Shown piece after piece: positions 26,307 through 34,455 of a stretch of DNA of 64,000 nucleotides. The stretch is taken from the NCBI GenBank assembly GCA_023391835.1, contig JAEWAE010000036.1, positions 1 to 64,000 on the forward strand, given 5' to 3'. Source of the DNA: Bacillota bacterium (lineage in GTDB: Bacteria; Bacillota; Clostridia; Oscillospirales; Ethanoligenentaceae). Position 1 is the first letter of the stretch, and each line of letters begins with the position of its first letter. The notes below the pieces were generated by a model that saw only the letters and a program-made list of their open reading frames with translations, was not told the DNA's origin and made no database searches. The position numbers were made by a program, and so were the translations under genes.

Positions 26307-27107
26307 ATGCTGGAACTGCAAGGGCTGGAAAAGACTTTTCTGCGTGGCACCGTAAACGCCCACAAGGCACTGGATGGCGTCAGCCTCGCGCTGCGGGACG
26401 GTGAATTCGTCACCGTCATCGGCTCCAACGGGGCCGGCAAATCCACGCTTTTCAACGCCGTCGCCGGCACGTTTTTCTGCGACAGGGGGCATGTCCGCCT
26501 CGACGGGCGGGATATCACCTATATGCGCGATTACCGGCGCGCCCGGTATGTTTCACGCATTTTTCAGGACCCCATGAAGGGCACGGCCCCCGATCTCACC
26601 GTGGCGGAAAATATTGCGCTGGCTTATGCACGGGGCCGCGGGCATCTGCACTCCTTCGCCCTCACACATAAAAAAGCCGGGTTTTTCCGCGAGAAACTTG
26701 CCGCCCTTGGGCTGGGGCTGGAGGATCGTATGGACGCGCGGATGGGGTTGCTTTCCGGCGGCCAGCGGCAGGCCGTCACGCTGCTGATGGCGACCATCAA
26801 TACCCCGCGGCTGCTGCTGCTCGACGAGCATACCGCCGCCCTCGACCCGGTGACGGCCGAGCGTATCCTGCAAATCACGCGGGATGTGGTGCGGGAAGGC
26901 CGCATCACCGCCATGATGATCACTCACCGCATCGACTCGGCACTGACTCTTGGCACGCGTACCCTGATGATGGAAAAGGGCCGCATCGTTCTCGACCTTG
27001 CGGGGCCGACGCGCGAAGCGTTGGATGTGCCGGGCCTGCTGCAGCTTTATCGGCAAAAATGCGGGCAGGAATTGGCAAACGATCGGATGCTGTTGAACCC
27101 CGATTGA
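26307..27107 (+). CDS. ABC transporter ATPase, TrpZ-like
   Basis: ATP-hydrolysing subunit of the importer, 266 residues. Walker A GSNGAGKST, the Q-loop region (RIFQDPMKGTAPDLTV), signature LSGGQRQAVTLLM and Walker B LLLLDEHTAALDP are present; the Thr/His after the DE pair (DEHTAALD) is characteristic of this subgroup. ATG 26307 lies seven bases after GAAGGAGGG. The end is followed by a strong hairpin terminator shared with aspS. Confidence 0.9.
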   Translation: MLELQGLEKTFLRGTVNAHKALDGVSLALRDGEFVTVIGSNGAGKSTLFNAVAGTFFCDRGHVRLDGRDITYMRDYRRARYVSRIFQDPMKGTAPDLTVAENIALAYARGRGHLHSFALTHKKAGFFREKLAALGLGLEDRMDARMGLLSGGQRQAVTLLMATINTPRLLLLDEHTAALDPVTAERILQITRDVVREGRITAMMITHRIDSALTLGTRTLMMEKGRIVLDLAGPTREALDVPGLLQLYRQKCGQELANDRMLLNPD

Positions 27108-27129
27108 TTCCTTTTCTGCAGAGAGACAA

Positions 27130-27164
27130 AAAACCGCCGCCGGAATCGTTCCGGCGGCGGTTTT
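27130..27164. terminator. Bidirectional terminator between the importer operon and aspS
   Basis: A perfect stem AAAACCGCCGCCGGAA / TTCCGGCGGCGGTTTT around TCG. It ends the importer operon rightward and aspS leftward. Confidence 0.9.
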
Positions 27165-27250
27165 GAATGCCATACACATTTGGCAGCGTCAAAGTAATTT
27201 CCCAGCCTTACGCCCTTACATGGAATTGCCGTAGTCGGGCAGGGCACAGC

Positions 27251-28978
27251 TCAGCGGATACGGATGTTGGCTTCCTGCAGCTGCTTTTCGCTGACTTCGC
27301 AGGGGGCGCCCATGAGCAGATCCTGCGCGTTGCCGCTGAGAGGGAAGGCGATGACGTCGCGGATAGACTCCTCGCCTGCCAACAGCATCACGATGCGGTC
27401 GATACCCGGCGCCATACCCGCGTGGGGCGGCGCTCCGTACTGGAACGCCGTGTAAAGGGCACCGAATTTCCGTCGCACTTCCTCTTCGGAATAGCCTGCA
27501 ATGGCAAACGCTTTGGTCATGATTTCCGGCGAGTGGTTGCGCACCGCGCCGGAAGAAAGCTCCACGCCGTTGCACACCACATCGTACTGATAGGCCACGA
27601 TATCCAGCGGATTTTTATGGTTGAGAGCATCCAGCCCGCCCTGCGGCATGGAAAACGGGTTGTGTGTGAATTCGATTTTGTCGGTCTCGGGGTTACGCGC
27701 ATACATTGGGAAATCGACGATAAAGCAGAATTCAAACCGGTTTTCGTCGATCAGCTCCAGATTTTCGCCCAGCCACTGCCGAATCTGCCCGGCGAGCGAG
27801 TCGACCACCCGCGCCCGGTCACTGATAAAAAAGAGCGTCTCGCCGTCCTTCATGCCGCAGTCGGCGATGAGCTTCGTTTTTTGCTCGGGCGAAAGGAACT
27901 TTTCGATGGGGCCCTTGAATTCAGTGCCCGCCAGAGTGAGATATCCCAAGCCTTTCATGCCGATACCCAACGCGTATTTCAGCGAATTCTCAAAGAAGCT
28001 GCGGGAACGGCCCGTGCAGTCGCACACGATACCGCGCACCGGCTTGCCCTTGAAGGCCTTGAATTCCACATGGGAGAAAAACTCCGTCAGATCCTGAATG
28101 ATCAGCGGGTTGCGCAGATCGGGCTTGTCGGTGCCGTAATGGAGCATCGAGTCCGCATAGGTGATGCGCCGGAAGGGGGCGGGGGAGACTTTTTTGTCGG
28201 AAAAATGGGTGAAAGCGTCGGAAAGCACGGTCTCTGCAATTTTCAGCACGTCTTCCTGTTCTGCAAAAGCCATTTCAAAATCCAGCTGATAAAATTCCCC
28301 GGGAGAACGGTCGCCCCGCGCATCCTCGTCGCGGAAGCAGGGAGCGATCTGAAAATACTTGTCGAAGCCGGAAACCATCAGCATCTGTTTGAATTGCTGG
28401 GGTGCCTGGGGCAGCGCATAAAACTTGCCCCGGTGCTTGCGGCTGGGCACCAGATAATCCCGCGCGCCCTCGGGCGACGACGCCGTCAGGATCGGCGTCT
28501 GGATTTCGAGAAAGCCGAGCTCCTCCATCCGGTGCCGGAAAAATCGGATGACCTGTGACCGCAGCACGATGTTACGGTGGATGGCCGGGTTGCGCAGATC
28601 GAGAAAACGGTATTTCAGCCGGATATCCTCCCGCGTGGCGGTGGAATCGCGCACTTCAAACGGCAGCATATGCCGGCATTTACCGAGTATCTGGATTGCG
28701 TCGGCGTGCAGTTCCACCAGACCGGTGTCTAGCTTGGGGTTGACCGTGTCGTCGTCGCGCCGTCGGACGACGCCCGTGGCCTGTATGACCGATTCGCGGG
28801 TCACGCCTTCGAGCATGGCGTCGTCGTGAAACACGATTTGAGTCACCCCGTGCTGATCCCGCAGATCGAGGAATTTGACTGCGCCATGGTCGCGGATGGT
28901 ATCGACCCAGCCGGCCAACGTGGCCGTAATGCCGATATGTCCCGGCCTAAGCTCGTTGCAGTGATGCGTTCGTAACAT
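27251..28978 (-). CDS. aspS: Aspartyl-tRNA synthetase
   Basis: Class II synthetase charging tRNA-Asp, 575 residues, the bacterial form with a GAD insertion. An N-terminal OB fold (TLAGWVDTIRDHGAVKFLDL) is followed by motif 1 (FLEIQTPIL), motif 2 (QIAPCFRDEDARGDRSPGEF) and motif 3 (GMAPGIDRIVML). ATG 28978 is eight bases after GGGAGG; the upstream 34 codons of open frame are the T-box terminator region and are not coding. Whether it also charges tRNA-Asn cannot be decided. Expression is controlled by the T-box leader. Confidence 0.97.
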   Translation of the reverse strand: MLRTHHCNELRPGHIGITATLAGWVDTIRDHGAVKFLDLRDQHGVTQIVFHDDAMLEGVTRESVIQATGVVRRRDDDTVNPKLDTGLVELHADAIQILGKCRHMLPFEVRDSTATREDIRLKYRFLDLRNPAIHRNIVLRSQVIRFFRHRMEELGFLEIQTPILTASSPEGARDYLVPSRKHRGKFYALPQAPQQFKQMLMVSGFDKYFQIAPCFRDEDARGDRSPGEFYQLDFEMAFAEQEDVLKIAETVLSDAFTHFSDKKVSPAPFRRITYADSMLHYGTDKPDLRNPLIIQDLTEFFSHVEFKAFKGKPVRGIVCDCTGRSRSFFENSLKYALGIGMKGLGYLTLAGTEFKGPIEKFLSPEQKTKLIADCGMKDGETLFFISDRARVVDSLAGQIRQWLGENLELIDENRFEFCFIVDFPMYARNPETDKIEFTHNPFSMPQGGLDALNHKNPLDIVAYQYDVVCNGVELSSGAVRNHSPEIMTKAFAIAGYSEEEVRRKFGALYTAFQYGAPPHAGMAPGIDRIVMLLAGEESIRDVIAFPLSGNAQDLLMGAPCEVSEKQLQEANIRIR

Positions 28979-29008
28979 CCCGAAGCCTCCCGAAATAGAT
29001 GAAAAGAT

Positions 29009-29219
29009 AATAAAAGTCCCGGAAATTATCACGAGAATAATTTCCGGGACGAGCATACATGCCCGCGGTGCCACCCGCATTGACGCGGCGTAACCGCATC
29101 CACTTTTTATGCAATTTCCGGTACGGACGAAGCGTTCCCCGGCTTACTACTTTTCCGATCCGCGCTTCCAGTCTGTGGCGCGGAATCCCTGACGGAATTT
29201 CCAAAAAAGCGGAGTCTTC
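29009..29219 (-). ncRNA. T-box riboswitch leader of aspS, compact Stem I
   Basis: On the minus strand the T-box core GGGTGGCACCGCGG (29076-29063) is followed by a terminator hairpin GTCCCGGAAATTAT / ATAATTTCCGGGAC with TTTT (29050-29012). The UGGC bulge fits G73 of tRNA-Asp. The promoter places the transcript start near 29219, leaving about 140 nt before the core. No GGTGNRA distal loop of a standard Stem I is seen there. Instead a hairpin (29197-29153: TTCCG...ATTCCGCGC / GCGCGGAT-CGGAA) shows GAC, an aspartate codon, in its 12-base apical loop (29173-29171). The specifier role of that GAC is inference. Confidence 0.8.
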
Positions 29220-29225
29220 CTGTTT

Positions 29226-29254
29226 ATTATACCCATCGTTTGCATAATTGTCAA
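29226..29254 (-). promoter_or_regulatory. Consensus sigma-A promoter of aspS
   Basis: On the minus strand TTGACA (29254-29249), 17-nt spacer, TATAAT (29231-29226). Both boxes are perfect. Confidence 0.9.
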
Positions 29255-29329
29255 TCCGGTTCCGTCGTTTTTTGCCCGAATACCATAAAAAGGGCGATAT
29301 GACCACCGTATCCTTGGGCAACCTGCCAG

Positions 29330-29358
29330 TTGCACAACAAGCACTGTTATGGTATACT
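29330..29358 (+). promoter_or_regulatory. Sigma-A promoter of the 51-residue small ORF
   Basis: TTGCAC at 29330-29335, 17-nt spacer, TATACT at 29353-29358, giving a start of transcription about 40 bases before the ORF. Confidence 0.7.
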
Positions 29359-29405
29359 TTAGTTGCAAAAAGAAATCATAGAAAACAAACAGGGAGGTGC
29401 CTGAA

Positions 29406-29561
29406 ATGGCAGCAGAAAAGAACGTCAATCATGAAGTGGAAGAACGGAAGATCGACGCGTCGGCCCGCGCTTCCGAAAGTGATGGGGAATCGGAATATTC
29501 CATGCCCGACGAGGTGTGCTGCTCCCCGGAATTCCCGCAGGGATGCATTTCGGCCCACTGA
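29406..29561 (+). CDS. Small acidic hypothetical protein, 51 residues
   Basis: Not recognised. The reading frame begins ATG 29406, six bases after an excellent Shine-Dalgarno GGGAGGTG, and has its own promoter with optimal spacing, so it is probably translated. The product is hydrophilic and acidic, with a helix-prone first half ([20 protein letters not shown]) and a short C-terminal part holding three Cys ([13 protein letters not shown]). No signal peptide or membrane segment is seen. The Cys cluster may bind metal or form a disulfide. gpmA follows from a separate promoter. It is too short for usual gene-length cut-offs. Confidence 0.65.
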   Translation: MAAEKNVNHEVEERKIDASARASESDGESEYSMPDEVCCSPEFPQGCISAH

Positions 29562-29591
29562 GATGCGGGTGCCGGAATTTCCGACGCGCCG

Positions 29592-29620
29592 TTGCCAAGG
29601 CCCTACATTTGGGGTATACT
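29592..29620 (+). promoter_or_regulatory. Sigma-A promoter of gpmA
   Basis: TTGCCA at 29592-29597, 17-nt spacer, TATACT at 29615-29620, 75 bases before the gpmA start. Confidence 0.7.
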
Positions 29621-29695
29621 GTGAAATATAGGAAAACCGGTCAGAAGCCGGCGAAACCGCCGGCCCAACAGGGAAACAAAACGGGAGATGAGCGA

Positions 29696-30439
29696 ATGAA
29701 TCTGGTGCTGGTGCGGCACGGTGAAAGCGATTGGAACCGGGAAAACCGTTTCACCGGGTGGACGGACGTGGATCTTTCCGATACCGGTCGGCAGGAGGCC
29801 CGGGCGGCCGGTGAGATGCTCCGCGAGGGCGGCTTTGATTTCGACATCTGCTATACTTCGTATCTCAAGCGGGCCATCCATACGCTGGATATCGTGCTCG
29901 ACGAGCTCGATCGTGCATGGCTGCCCGTAGTCAAATCATGGAAACTGAACGAGAGACATTACGGGGCGCTGCAGGGCCTCAACAAGGCCGACACCGCCCG
30001 GAAATACGGCGAGCAGCAGGTGAAGATATGGCGCCGGTCGTTTGACGTGCAGCCGCCGAAGCTTGCGGAAACAGACACGCGAAACCCCGCCAATCTTGCA
30101 CAGTACCGGGGCATATCGAAAGACGAGCTGCCTATGTGCGAGAGTCTCAAAGACACCATTGCCCGCGCAGTGCCCTATTTTGAGCAGACCATCCGCCCGC
30201 AGATGGAGCAGGGCCGTCGGGTGCTGGTTGCGGCCCATGGCAATTCCATCCGCGCACTGGTCAAATATTTTGAGAATCTTTCCGAGTCCGAAATCATGGA
30301 AGTCAATATTCCGACCGGCATCCCGCTGGTTTATGAATTTGACGATACGTTGCATGTGGTCTCCAAGCGATATCTGGGTGACCCGGAAGCGGTAAAAGCC
30401 AAAATGGCGGGCGTCGCCAAGCAGGGCAGCGCCCATTGA
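29696..30439 (+). CDS. gpmA: 2,3-bisphosphoglycerate-dependent phosphoglycerate mutase
   Basis: Glycolytic enzyme exchanging 3- and 2-phosphoglycerate through a phosphohistidine. The 247 residues start with [18 protein letters not shown], containing the catalytic His and Arg; [12 protein letters not shown] carries the acid Glu, and [13 protein letters not shown] the second His. The length and the ERHYGALQG region mark the dPGM group, not the broad phosphatases of the same fold. ATG 29696 follows ACGGGAG; the upstream frame is unrelated. Confidence 0.96.
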   Translation: MNLVLVRHGESDWNRENRFTGWTDVDLSDTGRQEARAAGEMLREGGFDFDICYTSYLKRAIHTLDIVLDELDRAWLPVVKSWKLNERHYGALQGLNKADTARKYGEQQVKIWRRSFDVQPPKLAETDTRNPANLAQYRGISKDELPMCESLKDTIARAVPYFEQTIRPQMEQGRRVLVAAHGNSIRALVKYFENLSESEIMEVNIPTGIPLVYEFDDTLHVVSKRYLGDPEAVKAKMAGVAKQGSAH

Positions 30440-30508
30440 CAGCCCGGCAGGGTGGCTGCTTGCGGCGGCCGGCTGTAGGGCACGGTTAAAAAGAAAGGGG
30501 TTGCAGGT

Positions 30509-30883
30509 ATGTCCGACGTGAGTTTTTTCCGCTGCAGCGAATGTGGCAATGTGGTAGCACTTGTGTATAAGGGCGGCGGCACTCTCAGCTGCTGCGGGCA
30601 GCCAATGACCAAGCTGGTCGCCAACACGACCGATGCGGCCAAGGAAAAGCATGTGCCGGTCGTCACCAGGGCGGGGGATACGATTCAGATTTCCGTCGGC
30701 TCGACCCTTCATCCGATGCTGCCGGAACACTCGATCCAGTGGATCGCTCTGGTCGCCGGTGACAAAGTGGAATTTCGTTTTCTCCATCCCGGCGAGGAGC
30801 CGAAAGCGGAATTCGACGCGGTCGAATCCGGCACCGTCTATGAGTATTGCAACCTGCACGGCCTTTGGAAAACAGATTTCTGA
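30509..30883 (+). CDS. Desulfoferrodoxin (superoxide reductase)
   Basis: Reduces superoxide to hydrogen peroxide without making oxygen, an anaerobe's defence. The 124-residue protein has the N-terminal desulforedoxin centre (Cys9, Cys12, Cys28, Cys29) and the catalytic Fe site with His48, His68, His74, Cys114 and His117, so it is a complete two-iron (class I) form. AAAGGGG precedes the ATG. The rubrerythrin gene, which removes the peroxide, follows after a terminator. Confidence 0.95.
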   Translation: MSDVSFFRCSECGNVVALVYKGGGTLSCCGQPMTKLVANTTDAAKEKHVPVVTRAGDTIQISVGSTLHPMLPEHSIQWIALVAGDKVEFRFLHPGEEPKAEFDAVESGTVYEYCNLHGLWKTDF

Positions 30884-30905
30884 CATTTTCCGTTCGGTTT
30901 CATAG

Positions 30906-30935
30906 GGGTCCCGCCGACAGGCGGGACCCTTTTTT
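30906..30935 (+). terminator. Terminator after superoxide reductase
   Basis: GGGTCCCGCC, loop GACA, GGCGGGACCC, then six T. A textbook intrinsic terminator. Confidence 0.93.
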
Positions 30936-31059
30936 GCCGTCGATCGGCGGTTGAATCCGTAATTTTCAAGTTTTCTCCGCATACCCGCATAATCGGGAGT
31001 TGAAATTCCCATCATAAGAAAACTGCAATACGGAAAAGTCTATCAGGAGGCGGTTACAA

Positions 31060-31614
31060 ATGGCGGTCACTCATGCGATGACGGCAGATTTTCTCCGTTC
31101 CGCTTACGGCGGCGAAAGCATGGCGCACATGCGCTATCGGATATGGGCCGACATCGCGCGCAAAGAAGGATTCCCCAACATCGGGCGGCTTTTTGAAGCC
31201 ATTGCCTATGCGGAACAGGTGCATGCGTCCAATCATTTCCGCCAGATCGGAGGACGGACGGCCGACGCCACCGTAGCGGCCGGCGGAGTTTTCGGTGTCG
31301 GCACGACGGCGGAAAATCTGCAGGGTGCTATCAACGGCGAGCTGCACGAAGTGGAAGAGATGTACCCCGTGTATCTGCGCACGGCCGAATTCCAGCAGGA
31401 GTCCGGGGCGCAGCGCTCGTTTCATTTCGCGCTGGAGGCGGAAAAGATCCATGCCCAGCTTTTCCGTCAGGCGCAGGACGCTGCCCGGGCCGGACACGAT
31501 ATGGAACTGAAGGCCATTTATATCTGCCCGGTCTGCGGTCACACCGTGCTCAACGCACCGCCGGAACGATGCCCGGTGTGCGCAACTCCCAGCGAAAAAT
31601 ACGTGAAATTCTGA
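31060..31614 (+). CDS. Rubrerythrin family protein
   Basis: A peroxide reductase of anaerobes, 184 residues. The N-terminal four-helix bundle supplies the di-iron ligands (AYGGESMAHMRY, EAIAYAEQVHASNH, NGELHEVEEMYP, HFALEAEKIHAQLF), and the C-terminal rubredoxin-like knuckle has CPVCGHTVL and CPVCATP for the FeS4 centre. AGGAGG lies nine bases before the ATG. The upstream region (30990-31015) has an imperfect dyad GGGAGTTGAAATTCCC that might bind a regulator; it is not a clear PerR box. Confidence 0.94.
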   Translation: MAVTHAMTADFLRSAYGGESMAHMRYRIWADIARKEGFPNIGRLFEAIAYAEQVHASNHFRQIGGRTADATVAAGGVFGVGTTAENLQGAINGELHEVEEMYPVYLRTAEFQQESGAQRSFHFALEAEKIHAQLFRQAQDAARAGHDMELKAIYICPVCGHTVLNAPPERCPVCATPSEKYVKF

Positions 31615-31692
31615 TCGGTGCGGCGGGCAGGGTGGAAGCAACGGCTTCCGTTCTTTCCGTGTTTTATGGAAACTCAGCACCATTCGCAGACC

Positions 31693-31737
31693 CCATAAAG
31701 TGCATGTAAAGCCATACGCTTTACATGCACTTTATGG
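31693..31737. repeat. Perfect 20-bp palindrome, copy 1
   Basis: Arms at 31693-31712 and 31718-31737 match perfectly around CATAC. The inner part GTGCATGTAAAG / CTTTACATGCAC is shared with copy 2, while the outer part (CCATAAA) is not. No T tract follows. It lies about 80 bases after rubrerythrin. Confidence 0.85.
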
Positions 31738-31823
31738 CGTATTATCGGCTCTTTCGTGCGTGAGACACTCACTTTTAACTCACGGCAGTTCCTAAGATTG
31801 AATCCCGGCCAGGCTCAAAACTT

Positions 31824-31870
31824 AGCGCCCGGTGCATGTAAAGCATTGCACTTTACATGCACCGGGCGCT
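31824..31870. repeat. Perfect 20-bp palindrome, copy 2
   Basis: Arms at 31824-31843 and 31851-31870 match perfectly around a seven-base loop. It shares GTGCATGTAAAG with copy 1 but has a GC-rich outer part (AGCGCCCG). It lies 20 bases from the end of the leftward ABC-F gene. The 85 bases between the two copies hold no gene, only a weak CGTGAG...CTCACG inverted repeat. Confidence 0.85.
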
Positions 31871-31889
31871 TAGCATAAGTTGCTCGTTC

Positions 31890-33461
31890 TTATTTGGGCG
31901 CCACCTCCGAGAGCCGTCCGGCATCCCGGTTTTGCACCGGCGTGAGGCCTTCTCCGGTCAGGAGGCAGACGCGGTCGCATACCTCGGCGATATACCGCCG
32001 GTCGTGGGATACGCTAAGAATCGTGCCCCCAAAGTCGCGCAACACCGCCCGGATTACCGGGCCGGAAAGCGGCGAAAAATTCCGCGTCGGTTCATCCAGC
32101 ACCAGCACATTGCAGCGGTCGAGCATCATTTTCAGAAAAAAGAGCTTGGCCCTCTGCCCACCGGAAAGCTCCGAGGCCGGGTGCTCCATTTCATCGGCCG
32201 TGTACCGCATGCTCCCAAGCAGCGTGCGCACGCGGGTGATCTGGGCGCGATCGCCTGTGGGAGCCAGATACTCCACCGGTGTCATACCGGCATTTAGCCC
32301 CTCGTCATAATCCTGCGGCATATAGGCGCAGCGAATATCGTTGCGCGTAGCAAGTTCTGCGGCGATTTGCCGCAGCAGGGTGGTCTTGCCCGCACCGTTT
32401 GCACCGATTATGGCCAGCTTTTCCGGACCCTCCACATGCAGATGAATGTTCCGTGCCAGCGTCCGCCCTCCGGCGCACAGCGCGTCCAGTTGGAAATCCA
32501 GCACGGTTTTGCCGTTCGGGATGCTTACATCCTCCGGGAAACGAAAAAGGATTGCATCCTCCGATTCGGGCTCCGGCGTGCGGTTTTCCTGCTCCCGCTC
32601 AAAGCGTCGGCCCATGGATTTGACCGCTTTCATCTTTTTTTTAAGCAGCTGCCCTCCGTGAGGGTCGGCGCGGGATACGGTCGCCTGCTGATGCTCCACC
32701 CGGTCGCGGATCTGCCGGTACTTTTCCTGCTGCCGGGCGGATTCGCGACGTTCCCTGCGGAAAAGCTGCTCCCGCCTTTCCATGCCGGCCAGCCGCCGGG
32801 CCGCATATTCGCGGTAGGGCATCCGTGCAACAGTGGCTTTCGGCTCGGTTTTGCGCCGCAGCTGTTCGAGATGGATCACCACATTGGCCGTGCGCTCGAT
32901 GAGCGTCTCGTCATGCGACACATAGAGCACAGGGCGGCTGCATTCCAGCAGGAACCGTTCGAGCCAGCCGAGCGTTTCCAGATCGAGGTCGCCCGAAGGC
33001 TCGTCGAGCAAAAGCACGTCGGGCCGGCGCAACAGCAGACAGACGATCTGAAGCTTGACTTTTTCACCGCCCGAAAGGCTGCCAACCGGCCGGTCGGCAA
33101 ACATTAACTCGGGAGCAAGATCCACACGGGCGGCCCATTCGCGGACTTCCGACGGGGCATAGCCGTAAAAATCCGGGTCGGATGCACAAAAAGCGGCAAC
33201 CGTCTGCGCTTTGGCACTCTCGGGCAGCTCCTGCGGCAGATAGCCGAGCCGCAGTCCCCCGCGCACGACGGCACCCGTGCATTCCATATAATCGGCAGTC
33301 AGCGCCGGGTCGTAAATCGTGCGCAGCAGGGTGGACTTGCCGTCACCCTCCTCGCCGATGAGCACCGCCCGGTCGCCGGGTCGGAGCACGAAGTTGAAAT
33401 CCCGCAGGAGCGTCCGGCCGTCCTGCCGGTGAGTGAGTGTAAGATGCTGAATCTGCAGCAT
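31890..33461 (-). CDS. ABC-F family ATPase
   Basis: A soluble twin-ATPase protein of 523 residues, of the class that acts on ribosomes. The first ABC domain has GEEGDGKST, LSGGEKVKLQI and LLLDEPSGDLD; the second has GANGAGKTT, LSGGQRAKLFF and LVLDEPTRNFSP. The linker between them (residues about 250-330) is long, helical and highly charged, as in antibiotic-resistance ABC-F proteins that dislodge drugs, but a housekeeping role is possible. ATG 33461 follows GGAAGGAG; the longer frame covers the leader. The leader ends in a terminator hairpin. Confidence 0.85.
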   Translation of the reverse strand: MLQIQHLTLTHRQDGRTLLRDFNFVLRPGDRAVLIGEEGDGKSTLLRTIYDPALTADYMECTGAVVRGGLRLGYLPQELPESAKAQTVAAFCASDPDFYGYAPSEVREWAARVDLAPELMFADRPVGSLSGGEKVKLQIVCLLLRRPDVLLLDEPSGDLDLETLGWLERFLLECSRPVLYVSHDETLIERTANVVIHLEQLRRKTEPKATVARMPYREYAARRLAGMERREQLFRRERRESARQQEKYRQIRDRVEHQQATVSRADPHGGQLLKKKMKAVKSMGRRFEREQENRTPEPESEDAILFRFPEDVSIPNGKTVLDFQLDALCAGGRTLARNIHLHVEGPEKLAIIGANGAGKTTLLRQIAAELATRNDIRCAYMPQDYDEGLNAGMTPVEYLAPTGDRAQITRVRTLLGSMRYTADEMEHPASELSGGQRAKLFFLKMMLDRCNVLVLDEPTRNFSPLSGPVIRAVLRDFGGTILSVSHDRRYIAEVCDRVCLLTGEGLTPVQNRDAGRLSEVAPK

Positions 33462-33482
33462 GGAATCATTCTCCTTCCAGAC

Positions 33483-33521
33483 AAAAAAATCCGCCGTCCG
33501 GGCATGCCGGGCAGCAGATTT
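33483..33521 (-). promoter_or_regulatory. Attenuator-type terminator in the ABC-F leader
   Basis: On the minus strand AAATCTGCTGCCCGG, loop CATG(C), CCGGACGGCGGATTT and then a run of T lie within 25 bases of the ribosome site, inside the leader. Many inducible ABC-F resistance genes have such a terminator. An AT-rich block at 33670-33710 may contain the promoter, but no pair of boxes is convincing. Confidence 0.6.
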
Positions 33522-33838
33522 CCGCCGGAAGACAGTATGCCGCTGCGGAGGCGGCATTTCCCGCGCAGATAATCCGGTCCCCGGCAACCGAACGGAAGCC
33601 CGCTCACGCGGGCATACGTTTCCATTCATTCCAGCCGAAAATCCGATTACTGGCGCATCTTCCCACTCTTTTCTTACAATATATAACTGTATCATATCAT
33701 ATGGCGGGCGATAAGTCCAGCGTCCGGACGGGGAACGTTTACAGATTATTCAAAAACGTGTGCTAAGATGAGAAACAGGCCACGTTCCCGCTGCAGGACA
33801 CGGTTTGGAAGTTTTATGGCGAAGCGGGCCGCTTCCGC

Positions 33839-33867
33839 TTGTTTTGCCTCGCCGGATGTGATAGAAT
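33839..33867 (+). promoter_or_regulatory. Putative sigma-A promoter of lemA
   Basis: TTGTTT at 33839-33844, 17-nt spacer, TAGAAT at 33862-33867, 33 bases before the start codon. The remainder of 33720-33838 shows nothing recognisable. Confidence 0.55.
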
Positions 33868-33900
33868 GAACTACACTATGGAAAGAAAAGAGGTAATCCG

Positions 33901-34455
33901 ATGCCGATTTTCGGATGGGTCATTCTGGCTTTAGTGGTCCTGATCCTCCTGTGGGCGATTGCCGCCTACAACAGCCTCATCCGGCTGCGCAACGATGCGG
34001 ATGAGGCATATTCGACCATGGATGTCTTTTTGAAAAAAAGATACGATCTGATCCCCAACCTAGTTGAAACGGTCAAAGGATATGCCAAGCATGAGGCGTC
34101 CACTCTTGAGAATGTGATAAAGGCCCGGAATATAAGTGCCCAGGCAGGCTCGGCGGCGGAAAAATTCGAGGCGGAAAACGCCCTGACCGGCACGCTGCGT
34201 TCGCTTTTCGCCGTAGCGGAAGCCTACCCGGATTTGAAAGCCAATCAGAATTTCATCGACCTGCAGAACCAGCTGAAAAAAGTGGAGGAAGACATCGCAG
34301 GCTCCCGCCGCTACTACAACGCAGTGGTCAAAACCTACAATATCAAGACGGAAGTCTTTCCGTCTTCCCTCGTGGCCTCGGCTTTCCACTTCACCCGGAA
34401 AGAAATGTTTGAGATCAGCGGGGAACAGAGGGAAAATGTCAAGGTACAATTTTAA
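33901..34455 (+). CDS. LemA family protein
   Basis: A 184-residue envelope protein with one N-terminal membrane helix (ILALVVLILLWAIAAYNSL) followed by a long helical domain; YNSLIRLRNDADEAYSTMDV and KRYDLIPNLVETVKGYAKHE are signature segments. Molecular function is unknown. LemA genes commonly sit with a DUF2207 gene, as here, where the next gene overlaps by 20 bases. Confidence 0.93.
   Translation: MPIFGWVILALVVLILLWAIAAYNSLIRLRNDADEAYSTMDVFLKKRYDLIPNLVETVKGYAKHEASTLENVIKARNISAQAGSAAEKFEAENALTGTLRSLFAVAEAYPDLKANQNFIDLQNQLKKVEEDIAGSRRYYNAVVKTYNIKTEVFPSSLVASAFHFTRKEMFEISGEQRENVKVQF

Noticed and set aside
27167..28558. 463-residue plus-strand frame
   Set aside because: Antisense to aspS; no ribosome site and no family resemblance.
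30985..31015. PerR box before rubrerythrin
   Set aside because: The dyad GGGAGTTGAAATTCCC is imperfect and does not fit the PerR consensus.
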